Source: Candidatus Gastranaerophilales bacterium
GTDB lineage: Bacteria; Cyanobacteriota; Vampirovibrionia; Gastranaerophilales; Gastranaerophilaceae
Assembly (NCBI GenBank): GCA_944323695.1
Contig: CALUTI010000005.1
Location: 1-53,474, forward strand
Direction: 5' to 3'
Length of the DNA stretch: 53,474 nucleotides
In this document: piece by piece, positions 43,487 to 52,173 of the stretch
How positions within the stretch are numbered: position 1 is the stretch's first letter
How the letters are laid out: each line of letters opens with the position of its first letter
The notes under the pieces: model-generated
The model's input: the letters and a program-made list of their open reading frames with translations, nothing else
The model's database searches: none
Told to the model about the DNA's origin: nothing
Program-made: the position numbers and the translations under genes

Positions 43487-44536
43487 ATGAAACTTTTTAG
43501 CAAAATCAGAATTAATTACTCAAAGGGGAAATTAAGACAAGTCAGAATTTTTGATATACCGGTATGGCAGTATGAAAAGTCGAAATTGACAAATAATAAA
43601 TTAAAAATTTCATTTCCGTTATTTAATAAATTGCCCAAGAGCGATTTGGTGTTTTATTTAAAATTTAATTCCGCAAATTCCCATTATAATATAGCGTCCC
43701 TAGAACATTGGATAAATATTGTTAATGCAATGGGCGGCGATTATTATATTATTTGTGACAATAAGAATTTGGAAAGGCAAATTTTAAGTCAATTAGAATT
43801 TGATAATTCGAATATAAAATTTATCAAAAGTGATAATACAATATCTTCTAAAGTAATAAAAGCAATGGCAATCCCATTTTGGAGAAAAGCAGCCCGTGCA
43901 CATCTTACGACATTTTACCATGCTCAAAAAATCGGTCTTAATTCTTTTTGGAATATTGATGCGGATGATACGATGTTTTTTGATGAAGCTTCAAATGTCG
44001 CAGCAGCATTAAAAATCGTTCAGAAATATGCTGTGGAAAATAATATTAATTGTTTTTCATTGGATATGCATAGTTCGTATTTTAATGGTATTCTGTGGAA
44101 TTTTGGTGTTACTTTTGTGTATGATACAGGAGCGTGTATAAAGGCTATTAAAGAAATAGATGGTAGAATGAAGCAAGAAACGCCGTATTACGGTGCTGAC
44201 AATTATTTTAGACATTTAAAGAATAAAAATTTATTAAATTGTAAAACATATAATATAAATAATTGTTATTTTGTGCATTGGGGACAGTGGGGAATTATTT
44301 ATATTTTGAAAACCCTTCAAATTTGTAAGAATAATAAACTTATTTATCCTTTTATGGCTCAAATGGCGCTTAACAGTGATATAGGAGTAATTGATACAGC
44401 CCCGGGAATTATTAATTTTGATACTTGTATAACAGAGGAATCAAGCCGGAAATTCTTAGATGATATTTTATTGAAGGAAAGACGACGTATTTATAATCGT
44501 TTTTGGAGGAATAATGAGATTTCTGCAAAAAATTAA
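43487..44536 (+). CDS. Putative glycosyltransferase
   Basis: 349 residues. N-terminus QVRIFDIPVWQYEKSK resembles the ILGIKxK module of other operon proteins. A GT-A-like core follows with the acidic cluster WNIDADDTMFF near residue 165, typical of a metal-dependent nucleotide-sugar site. No close family recognised by eye. Overlaps the next gene by 23 bases. Confidence 0.65.
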   Translation: MKLFSKIRINYSKGKLRQVRIFDIPVWQYEKSKLTNNKLKISFPLFNKLPKSDLVFYLKFNSANSHYNIASLEHWINIVNAMGGDYYIICDNKNLERQILSQLEFDNSNIKFIKSDNTISSKVIKAMAIPFWRKAARAHLTTFYHAQKIGLNSFWNIDADDTMFFDEASNVAAALKIVQKYAVENNINCFSLDMHSSYFNGILWNFGVTFVYDTGACIKAIKEIDGRMKQETPYYGADNYFRHLKNKNLLNCKTYNINNCYFVHWGQWGIIYILKTLQICKNNKLIYPFMAQMALNSDIGVIDTAPGIINFDTCITEESSRKFLDDILLKERRRIYNRFWRNNEISAKN

Positions 44537-45560
44537 AAATGCTGATGTTAAAAGAATAAAATTGTTTGGCATCACTATATATAAGCGTGTGAGAAAGGAT
44601 TTATTCTTCTATTATTATTTGATGGGAATAAAGTGTTTTAAACGTGACTTGAAATTAGAATTTTATAATAAAATAAAAAAATATGTTAAAAATTATAATA
44701 AAATATATGTTTTAAACTCAAATATCGGCGAAGTTTATTTGTTTTTTAAATATTTCGCAAACAGCATAATAACTTCCGATAAAAGTTTGGTTATAGCTAC
44801 TAAAAAATCCCATATAGATGTTATAAATTCATTAAAGTCTAAATGTAAGTATATTCTTTTCGAAAAAGCCGATTTGAATTTGTTCCCTGATGTTTTTTCT
44901 GTCAAGGGTAAAAAGTTTTATGTGTTTTTTACTCATAAATATTATGTTGAATTAGAAAAAGATATTCGTGAAGGGCATGAGCATTATTTTGAAAGAATGC
45001 AGGAAATTTTTTCAGGTAATCAAATCTCTATTAATAAAGTAAATATTAATGAGGACATAGAGTTATCTTTGTCCAAAAAAATTACTGAAATAAATTTAAA
45101 TTCCAATAATTTTGTTATCATCATACCGGAAAGTAACAGTTGTTCAGATTTGGATGAAGCCTTTGTTAAACAAATAACTTATGAATTAAAGAAAAAGGGG
45201 TATGATGTATTTTTTAATACAAAGACAGGTTTTTCAGAATCAATTGGTTGTAAAAGTTGTTTTTTGAATTTACAGGAATTGTTTAAACTTTCTGAAATGG
45301 CAAAGGCTGTAATAGGTGTCAGGTGCGGCTTAATGGAATATATAGCCGAAAGCGGCACTCCGGCTTATGTTATTTACAAATCATTTAAAAATAGATTACC
45401 GGAAGAATTTATGTCTGCTCAAAAAGCTTACGAGGGCTTTAGTTTAGCAAAACTCCCTGAAAATAACTATAAAATGAAGGAATATATTGTGAAGGATTTA
45501 GATGATTATGAAATTATAACCGGAAATATCACGGAGGATATATGCAAAATACAGAATTGA
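44514..45560 (+). CDS. Putative GT-B-type glycosyltransferase
   Basis: 348 residues. N-terminal module VKRIKLFGITIYKRVRK. The C-terminal half has alternating beta-alpha units ending with AVIGVRCGLMEYIAESGTPAYVIY near 290-315, like the acceptor-donor end of heptosyltransferase-type GT-B enzymes. Ribosome site GGAGG. Donor unknown. Confidence 0.55.
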   Translation: MRFLQKIKNADVKRIKLFGITIYKRVRKDLFFYYYLMGIKCFKRDLKLEFYNKIKKYVKNYNKIYVLNSNIGEVYLFFKYFANSIITSDKSLVIATKKSHIDVINSLKSKCKYILFEKADLNLFPDVFSVKGKKFYVFFTHKYYVELEKDIREGHEHYFERMQEIFSGNQISINKVNINEDIELSLSKKITEINLNSNNFVIIIPESNSCSDLDEAFVKQITYELKKKGYDVFFNTKTGFSESIGCKSCFLNLQELFKLSEMAKAVIGVRCGLMEYIAESGTPAYVIYKSFKNRLPEEFMSAQKAYEGFSLAKLPENNYKMKEYIVKDLDDYEIITGNITEDICKIQN

Positions 45561-46867
45561 CAGTTATAATTCCTGTTTATAATGCCGAAAAATATTTAAA
45601 ACAATGTCTGGACAGTATTTTAACTCAGACGTTTAAAAATTTTGAAGTGATTTGTGTTAATGATCGCTCCAATGATTCTTCATTGAAAATTTTAAATGAA
45701 TATTCATCAAAAGATTCACGTATAAAAGTAGTGAATAATCTGAAAAATTTGGGACCGGGAGCCTCCAGAAATATTGCAATAAAACAGGCCGCAGGCGAAT
45801 TTATCCATTTTATTGATGCGGATGATTTTTTAGTTGATAACAATGTTTATTCTGTATTAATGGAACAGTGTATAAATGAACATCTTGATTTGTTAATTTT
45901 TAATCATAAAGAGTTTGATGAGGTTACATCAACATTTATAGAGGATGAATCTTTAAAAAGATTCAGATTTCTTTATGAGAATAAATATCTGGCACATTTA
46001 TGGACGCAGAAAGAACTCGAAAAACATTATTTTAATATTCAAATTATGCCATGTTTTAAAATCCATAGAAAAAGAATTTTGATTGAAAATGAAATATATT
46101 TTCCTGAAGATATATTCTATGAGGACACTGCCTTTTCTAATTATGTCTCATTGTATTTTAAAAAAATTAAAGTTATTAAAGATCAATTATATGCTTACAG
46201 AATTAATGTAAATACATCCACGACATCTAATATAATGGATAAATTTAAAGATATTGTTACCATTCACAGAGTAATGTTTAATTTTTTGGTGGAAAGAAAT
46301 TTATATGAAAAATATAAACATAGATTTGTAAGCCTATGTATTGAAAGTTTATGCTGGTATTTTTTGCCGCAAATTGATGATTATGACAAGGCTGTCGAAC
46401 TGAACATGCAAATCGCCGCGTTTATAAAAGATTTGAAATTGAGTAAAAAAGATTTGAAAGAATTGGAGTATCCTTCATTAAAGACGATTATTAATAATTA
46501 TCTGAGTTATACCGGAACGGATGAATTATTAAATCTGAATTTAGTAGTGGCCGGAATTCCTTTTTTATCAGTAAAACAAGGGATTAAAGAAACCAAAATT
46601 TATTTGTTCAAGAAAATTTTGCTTTATAAGATTACGAATACGAATGAGCGTCGTGCTGTTCATTATTTATTCGGCTTTTTACCATATTTAAAAATGAAAA
46701 TCAAGTTTGCCAAAATATATTATCTTTTTCTCTTAATCCCGATATTTAAAATTGACATTTGTAATTTTTATTACAGGGATAATTTTAACTTTACGTTAAG
46801 ACAAAAACAATTACTTGTGTCTGGAAGTAAAGAAAATTGTTGTATGGAGGTTAAGTGTGAAAAATAG
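45542..46867 (+). CDS. Family 2 glycosyltransferase
   Basis: 441 residues. Opening LTVIIPVYNAEKYLKQCLDS, donor site VICVNDRSNDSS and metal motif HFIDADDFLVD near residue 90. The C-terminal third is unassigned and includes a hydrophobic stretch YYLFLLIPIFKIDI near 400. Ribosome site GGAGG, and it overlaps both neighbours slightly. Confidence 0.85.
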   Translation: MQNTELTVIIPVYNAEKYLKQCLDSILTQTFKNFEVICVNDRSNDSSLKILNEYSSKDSRIKVVNNLKNLGPGASRNIAIKQAAGEFIHFIDADDFLVDNNVYSVLMEQCINEHLDLLIFNHKEFDEVTSTFIEDESLKRFRFLYENKYLAHLWTQKELEKHYFNIQIMPCFKIHRKRILIENEIYFPEDIFYEDTAFSNYVSLYFKKIKVIKDQLYAYRINVNTSTTSNIMDKFKDIVTIHRVMFNFLVERNLYEKYKHRFVSLCIESLCWYFLPQIDDYDKAVELNMQIAAFIKDLKLSKKDLKELEYPSLKTIINNYLSYTGTDELLNLNLVVAGIPFLSVKQGIKETKIYLFKKILLYKITNTNERRAVHYLFGFLPYLKMKIKFAKIYYLFLLIPIFKIDICNFYYRDNFNFTLRQKQLLVSGSKENCCMEVKCEK

Positions 46868-47720
46868 ATTGTTCAGTTTTTTATTTTCTAAGACTTATGA
46901 AAATTTTCATTGTGTTTTCAATATTTGTGGTATTAAATTCAAATTTATAGATAAAAATGTATGCCTGAAAAAAATCGTAAACAGAGTTGATGATATTTTT
47001 TATAATCAGCAGGTCTTATGTCAGGTACCGTTTGTTCATAAATATTTTTCGCAGTTTAAAAATTGTAATATCGGAAAAGAAATTGTCTTATTGGCATCCG
47101 GTCCTACATTAAATTTTTATGAAAAAATTCCTGATGCAATCCATTGCGGGGTGAATGGTGTTATAAGGAACATTGATTATTTGGATTATCTGTTTTGTAT
47201 AGATGATTTTATACAGGATACCAAGCTGCGAGAACAAATTATCTCTTATAAAGGGAATAATTGTAAAAAGTTTTATGGAATTTTACCGCAAAGGCGAATT
47301 CAGGTGTTGAATATGGACTATGAATTTACGCAGAGGATTTTGCCGCGTGTAATTTCAGAATCCGGAGCTTACGCATTTCTTTTTGAGGATATTTTTCAAA
47401 ACAAATGGGCTGTTGATCTTGAAACGGAACCATTTGGCGATTTTGGCGGGAGCGTTTTTACGGCCTTACAATTTTTATTATACACAAATCCAAAGAGGAT
47501 TTATCTTGTGGGAAATGATTGTTCCAGCGGTCATTCGTATGATGCGGATTTGAAAGATGATTATTCTTGTAAAATCGAATGGTTTAAGATGTTTAAATCC
47601 TTTAAAGATAAAATATATCCTGATGTTGAAATAGTCTCAGTAAATCCTGTCGGCTTAAAGGGGATCTTTAAAGACATATATACTGATGAATATTTAAAAA
47701 GCATGGAGGATAAAAAATAA
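46857..47720 (+). CDS. MptE/DUF115-like protein, paralog 1
   Basis: 287 residues from GTG 46857, which is 6 bases after GGAGG; earlier in-frame starts lie within the previous gene. N-terminal module FNICGIKFKF. Core: IVLLASGPTLNFYEKIP and VNGVIRNIDYLDYLFCIDDF, then GGSVFTALQFLLYTNPKRIYLVGNDC, as in the 6-hydroxymethylpterin pyrophosphokinase-like/DUF115 fold that in other bacteria modifies flagellins or glycans. About 45 percent similar by eye to its neighbour. Acceptor unknown. Confidence 0.7.
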   Translation: MKNRLFSFLFSKTYENFHCVFNICGIKFKFIDKNVCLKKIVNRVDDIFYNQQVLCQVPFVHKYFSQFKNCNIGKEIVLLASGPTLNFYEKIPDAIHCGVNGVIRNIDYLDYLFCIDDFIQDTKLREQIISYKGNNCKKFYGILPQRRIQVLNMDYEFTQRILPRVISESGAYAFLFEDIFQNKWAVDLETEPFGDFGGSVFTALQFLLYTNPKRIYLVGNDCSSGHSYDADLKDDYSCKIEWFKMFKSFKDKIYPDVEIVSVNPVGLKGIFKDIYTDEYLKSMEDKK

Positions 47721-48613
47721 TGGAGAAAATTTTTTCCTATATATTTTCTTGTACAAATATTGATAATCATAAGATTATAAATATATTGGGATTAAAATTT
47801 AAGTTTAAAAATAAGGCCAAGGCAATACCGGCATTAGCTGATAATACGGATAAAATCTTATATGGCGTTCAACGTTTAATTGCAACCGCAAGTATACATC
47901 GTGAAACATTTTCACCATTTAAAAACAAACATCAAAATGAGAAAGTTGCGTTAATAGGATGCGGACCAACTTTAAATTATTTTACACCGATTAAAGATGT
48001 ATATTATTGCGGTTTGAACAGGGCATTTTTGTTTAAAAAGATAGACTTTGATTATTTATTTGCAATAGATAACTGGGGATTAAACGGCATTTTGGATGAA
48101 TTTATTAAATACAATCCCAAATGTATAAAGTTTATTGGAGACCAAAACAGAAATCTTGCAGGTTCGCAGATTCCGGAAAGCTCTGCATTGAAGATAAATT
48201 GCCTGAGATATAAAACTACTCCGCCGGGCATGGATATGCGAATTGCTTATGATTTGTCTTGTGAACCTCTGGGGCAATTTTGTTCTGTATCATTTCATGC
48301 GCTGCAGTTTCTTTTATATACAAATCCTAAAACGTTATATCTTGTCGGTATTGATTGCAATATAGCAACTGCCGGTCATTTTACAGGTGAAACTGTTGGC
48401 GATTTTAATAAAATGAAATTTAACGATAAATATGCGGTTGAGGTATATAAAAAATTTAAAAGTTTTGCTGAGGAATATTATCCGGAAACTGAAATTATCT
48501 CAATTAACCCTGTGGGCTTAAAAGGTATTTTTAAAGATGTTTATACAAAAGAATATCTTAATGAACATCCTGAAATAGAAAATGTGGAAGTACTAAAGGA
48601 GGAATTAATATGA
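47720..48613 (+). CDS. MptE/DUF115-like protein, paralog 2
   Basis: 297 residues. N-terminal module HKIINILGLKFKF at about 14-26. Core KVALIGCGPTLNYFTPIK and CSVSFHALQFLLYTNPKTLYLVGIDC parallel the preceding protein, and both end with NPVGLKGIFKD near the C-terminus. A tandem duplication. Such DUF115-like proteins are found next to ulosonic-acid genes. ATGA overlap with the next gene. Confidence 0.7.
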   Translation: MEKIFSYIFSCTNIDNHKIINILGLKFKFKNKAKAIPALADNTDKILYGVQRLIATASIHRETFSPFKNKHQNEKVALIGCGPTLNYFTPIKDVYYCGLNRAFLFKKIDFDYLFAIDNWGLNGILDEFIKYNPKCIKFIGDQNRNLAGSQIPESSALKINCLRYKTTPPGMDMRIAYDLSCEPLGQFCSVSFHALQFLLYTNPKTLYLVGIDCNIATAGHFTGETVGDFNKMKFNDKYAVEVYKKFKSFAEEYYPETEIISINPVGLKGIFKDVYTKEYLNEHPEIENVEVLKEELI

Positions 48614-49293
48614 GTCAACTAAATTTAACTGAATTGCGAAAACGATATTCAAAACTGTATGCGGGAGTCGTATATGATGCAATGACATTTGATGTGAAAT
48701 ATAATAAACCATTTGTATTAAAAAAAGAAATCAAGCCCGGCTGGGATTTTGATGAAGTACTGTTTGGGCCGGCATTCACGTGTAAAGGCTGCAAAGTTTT
48801 AGATAAAAGTCACATTGATGATACTGTCAGAATAAAGATGTTTAAGGCATTTTATGACGGTTGTGTTCAAGTGATTTCTTCAGGCGGTTTTCGTGATGTA
48901 GCTGAATTTGGCGATATTTCAGGTAAACTTGCCAGAAAATTCGGTGCCAAAGGCGTTGTCTTAGATGCTCCAACAAGAGATATCAAGCTGATTAAGGCAG
49001 ATAAATTCCCGATTTTTTGTGACGGTGTTCAGCCGGTAGATGCATATTCCAAATGGCAAATTACCGAATTTGAGGTTCCGGTTGTAATGCCCGGAATAGA
49101 CGGCATTGTTGAAATAAATCCGGGTGATTTTATATACGGAGATCCAGATGCGGTAATTGTCATTCCTAAAGAGTTGGTATATAAGGTGCTGGAACTTGCG
49201 GAAGCAAGATTGGAAAAAGAAAATCGTGTTCGCCATGAATTGCTGAAAACGGAAGATATTCAAGATTTATATGATAAAGTTGGGAGGTGGTAA
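48610..49293 (+). CDS. RraA-like aldolase-family protein in a glycan operon
   Basis: 227 residues. RraA/4-hydroxy-4-methyl-2-oxoglutarate aldolase fold: VVYDAMTF near residue 21, GPAFTCKGCK near 57, SSGGFRDVAEFG near 98-109 (with the R-D pair of the active site) and NPGDFIYGDPDAVIVIP near 178. In the fold, members act as metal-dependent aldolases/decarboxylases or as RNase E inhibitors. Here between MptE-like and NeuB-like genes an aldolase or lyase role in making a sugar acid is more likely. ATGA overlap upstream. Confidence 0.78.
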   Translation: MSQLNLTELRKRYSKLYAGVVYDAMTFDVKYNKPFVLKKEIKPGWDFDEVLFGPAFTCKGCKVLDKSHIDDTVRIKMFKAFYDGCVQVISSGGFRDVAEFGDISGKLARKFGAKGVVLDAPTRDIKLIKADKFPIFCDGVQPVDAYSKWQITEFEVPVVMPGIDGIVEINPGDFIYGDPDAVIVIPKELVYKVLELAEARLEKENRVRHELLKTEDIQDLYDKVGRW

Positions 49294-49294
49294 T

Positions 49295-50205
49295 ATGAAA
49301 CCGATTTTTGTTGCTGAGTTTACAACAAATCACATGGGCAATTTGAACTTGTTGCTGAAAATGGCAGAATCTGCTAAATATGCAGGTGCTGATTATATAA
49401 AAATGCAAAAAAAGATGTTGAAACCTTTTATACAAAAGAAAAATTGGATTCGGAATATATAAGTCCATACGGCAAAACATATAGAGATTACAGAAGTTTA
49501 TTTGAGTTTTCAAAAGAAGATTTTTTAAGATTCGACAAAAAATGTAAAGAGTTAAACATAAAGTGGTTTACCACAATTCAGGATATTCCTTCAATGTATG
49601 AAATGCTTGAGTTTGATCTGCCGATGTATAAAGTCGCGTCTTGCAACGGAAATAATAAAGAATTTTTAAATGCTGTAAAATTAAATGTTTCAAAAGATAA
49701 AACACTTGTTATTTCAGTTGCCGGCAGAACCCTTAATGAGATTGAGGGAATTGTAAAATTGTTTAGTGACTATAATTTGTATATATTACACTGCGTAGCG
49801 GAATATCCTTGTCCGGCTGCTGATTTGAGACTGGGTAATATTATAAGATTGCGGCAAGAATTTGAAAATGATAAAGTTAAAATCGGATATTCAGGGCATG
49901 AAGAAGGTATCATACCAACTCTGGCAGCAATAGATTTCGGTGCCAAATTGATAGAACGACATTTTTGTCAGAACAGGCACTCTTTTGTCCATCATATTGA
50001 ATGCTCATTAGAGCCGGACGAATATAAAACCCTGGTTGATTTGTCAGAAAGAAAAAATCTGAATGAACTATATGCGCCATATCTGCCTCCGATAGCCTGT
50101 CAGGAAAAGTTTGGCATGAGTAAAGTGGAAGAAGATTTTCTTGTGAAAAGTCATTATGGTAATACTTATTTGCACGGCCATAATATATTAACATTCCAGA
50201 GGTAG
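49295..50205 (+). pseudogene. NeuB-family (sialic/ulosonic acid) synthase gene split by a frameshift at an A7 run
   Basis: The frame from ATG 49295 (ribosome site GGAGG) gives KPIFVAEFTTNHMGN and ADYIKMQKK, then stops at 49462. The -1 frame continues the expected protein, KKDVETFYTKEKLDSEYISPYG, and is open to 50205, with KVASCNGNNKEF, HCVAEYPCP and IGYSGHEEG. Joined, it is about 300 residues, a NeuB-like PEP-condensing aldolase domain without the C-terminal SAF domain. The break is at A7 (49407-49413); A8 restores it. The local string A-AAA-AAG is also the dnaX-type slippery site for -1 frameshifting, so it may still be made. Confidence 0.8.
49407..49413 (+). repeat. A7 run and A-AAA-AAG slippery heptamer in the NeuB-like gene
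   Basis: In the upstream frame the codons are CAA AAA AAG, so the heptamer A AAA AAG is in the right phase for a -1 slip, which enters the true downstream frame at GAT. No strong stem-loop is obvious downstream. Confidence 0.7.
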
Positions 50206-50206
50206 T

Positions 50207-50794
50207 ATGATTATATTTTTTAGACATGGAAAAACTGAATGGAATTTGCAGAAAAGATTACAAGGCAAAGAGGCTAATTCGGATTTGCTTCCGGTTGATG
50301 TGGATTTGATTAAATTAATTCAAAATGATTATGCCTCGGTTAACTTTGATAAAATTTTCATAAGTCCTTCTAAAAGAGCTCAGGATTATTCTAAAATACT
50401 TGACTTGAAGGCAAAAGAAATTTTGACGGTTAATGATCTTGATGAAATTTCTTTCGGTCGTTTTTCCGGTCAAAGATTGGATGAAATTGATAAAAATATA
50501 ATCGCAGCAAGAAATCGTGATAAATGGAATTTCTGTCCGCCAGGCGGCGAATCTTACGCGGATTTATATGAAAGATTAACAAATATATCAGAAATACTGC
50601 ATAAGTATTCTGATTTAAGTGTAGCGATTATTGGCCATGAAACTACAAATAAAGTTTTAATCGGAAAGTTGATGAATTTTTCAAAAGAAAGAATATTGGG
50701 TATGAAACAGCCAAATGAAGCTGTTTATAAAATTTGTGGAAATAAATTATATAAGAAAAATTATAAAGAGGAAATAGAATGGGAAAAATTATAG
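50207..50794 (+). CDS. Histidine phosphatase family protein
   Basis: 195 residues. Catalytic FFRHGKTEWNLQKRLQG at residues 4-20 (RHG), second His in AIIGHETTNK near 144. Phosphoglycerate-mutase-like branch-2 phosphatase. Placed between the NeuB-like and cytidylyltransferase genes it probably dephosphorylates the condensation product, as KdsC does for KDO-8-phosphate and other phosphatases do for sialic-acid relatives. Role by context. Confidence 0.8.
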   Translation: MIIFFRHGKTEWNLQKRLQGKEANSDLLPVDVDLIKLIQNDYASVNFDKIFISPSKRAQDYSKILDLKAKEILTVNDLDEISFGRFSGQRLDEIDKNIIAARNRDKWNFCPPGGESYADLYERLTNISEILHKYSDLSVAIIGHETTNKVLIGKLMNFSKERILGMKQPNEAVYKICGNKLYKKNYKEEIEWEKL

Positions 50795-52173
50795 CATTTG
50801 TGCATGCCAAAGGGACAAGTGAAAGAGTTCCTTCAAAAAATCTAAAACTGTTAAACGGAAAACCATTATTTTATTATGCTTTAAATAACGCACTTAAGGC
50901 AAAGATGGTAGACGAAGTTGTAATAGATAGTGATAGTGATGAGATTTTAGAGCTTGGAAAAAGTTATGGCGCAGTACCGTTAAAACGTCCGGAAAAATTA
51001 GCTACAAATCTTGCAACCGGTGATGATTTAGCATATTGGCAAGCTTCAAACCGGCCGGATTCGGATGTTGTATTACAGGTTATACCTACTGCACCGTTTT
51101 TAAAGTCTGAAAGTATTGATAACGCAATAAAATTATTATTGGAAAAAGATGTAGATTCTGTTGCCGGAGTTGCAAAAGAAAGTTTTTATCTATGGAAAAA
51201 TAATAAACCTGATTATTATGTTAATGGCAGAATACCAAACAGCAAAGATCTGGAACCTTTAATATTTGAAACAACTGGACTTTATATTAATAAAACAAAA
51301 GCAGTTCTTAAAAATAAAAAAAGGTTAAACCCTGAATCTTGTCTTCCATATTTTTTATCTAAAATTGAATCTGTAGATATAAATACCCCGGAAGACTTTG
51401 AATTCGCGGAGTGTCTGGCTCGGGGGGGGGGCGAATACCTCATCATTGCTGTAATTCCGGCTCGTTATGAATCTTCACGGCTCCCCGGTAAGCCGCTTGC
51501 GGATATCCATGGCAAGCCTATGATATATAGAGTTTGGGAAAATGCAATTCAAGTGCCTTTGTTTGATAAAGTAATTATTGCAACTGATGATAAGAGAATT
51601 GCAGATGTATGTGAGAAATATAATATGAATTATCTAATGACAGACAAAAAACATCCGAATTGTACTTCACGTTTGGGTGAAGTGGCAGAAAAATATCCTG
51701 CGGATATATATGTGAGCGTAAATGGTGACGAACCATTGGTAAGCAGTGAAAATATAACAAAAATTGTTCGTGAATCGATAATGAAATATCCTGATTTTAC
51801 ATTTGGCTGCAGATATTTTGAAGAGCCATCTGAAGTTATTGATCCGTCAAACATAAAAGTTGCAGTCAATGAAAAAGACAACAGGTGTATTTTTATTTCA
51901 AGAACACCAATTCCATATCCATATAAGCGAATAGACTTTAAATATAAAAAATCCATAGGCATAGAATGTTATTCAAAGGAGAGCTTGGATTTTTTCTTAA
52001 ATCAAGCGCCAGCAGAATATGAAACTATAGAAGATTTGACTTTTTTACGATTTATAGAAAACGGTAAGCAGATATATGCAAAACGAATAGACGGGAATTC
52101 ATTGTCGGTAGACACCGTAAAAGATTTGGACAGAGTAAGGGTATTATTTAAAAAACAAAAGGGGGACAAATGA
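50779..52173 (+). CDS. Fused NeuA-like and KdsB-like cytidylyltransferases joined at a poly-G tract
   Basis: 464 residues. Residues 1 to about 213 are a CMP-acylneuraminate synthetase-like enzyme: IAFVHAKGTSERVPSKNLKLL, QVIPTAPFL, and the family end DINTPEDFEFAE. Residues about 219-464 are a CMP-KDO synthetase (KdsB): IIAVIPARYESSRLPGKPLA, NGDEPLV and DLTFLRFIENG. Between them the G10 run encodes GGG. The KdsB half has no ATG, GTG or TTG before PARYESSRLPG, so it needs this fused reading frame. With 9 or 11 G only the first enzyme is made. Start overlaps the phosphatase gene by 16 bases. Confidence 0.88.
   Translation: MGKIIAFVHAKGTSERVPSKNLKLLNGKPLFYYALNNALKAKMVDEVVIDSDSDEILELGKSYGAVPLKRPEKLATNLATGDDLAYWQASNRPDSDVVLQVIPTAPFLKSESIDNAIKLLLEKDVDSVAGVAKESFYLWKNNKPDYYVNGRIPNSKDLEPLIFETTGLYINKTKAVLKNKKRLNPESCLPYFLSKIESVDINTPEDFEFAECLARGGGEYLIIAVIPARYESSRLPGKPLADIHGKPMIYRVWENAIQVPLFDKVIIATDDKRIADVCEKYNMNYLMTDKKHPNCTSRLGEVAEKYPADIYVSVNGDEPLVSSENITKIVRESIMKYPDFTFGCRYFEEPSEVIDPSNIKVAVNEKDNRCIFISRTPIPYPYKRIDFKYKKSIGIECYSKESLDFFLNQAPAEYETIEDLTFLRFIENGKQIYAKRIDGNSLSVDTVKDLDRVRVLFKKQKGDK
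51422..51431 (+). repeat. Poly-G tract (G10) at the NeuA-KdsB seam, fused state
   Basis: Ten G after CTC/GCT codons closing the NeuA-like domain. 10 (or 7, 13) G keep the fusion; 9 G gives a TAA eight codons on and 11 G a TGA about 13 codons on. Confidence 0.88.
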
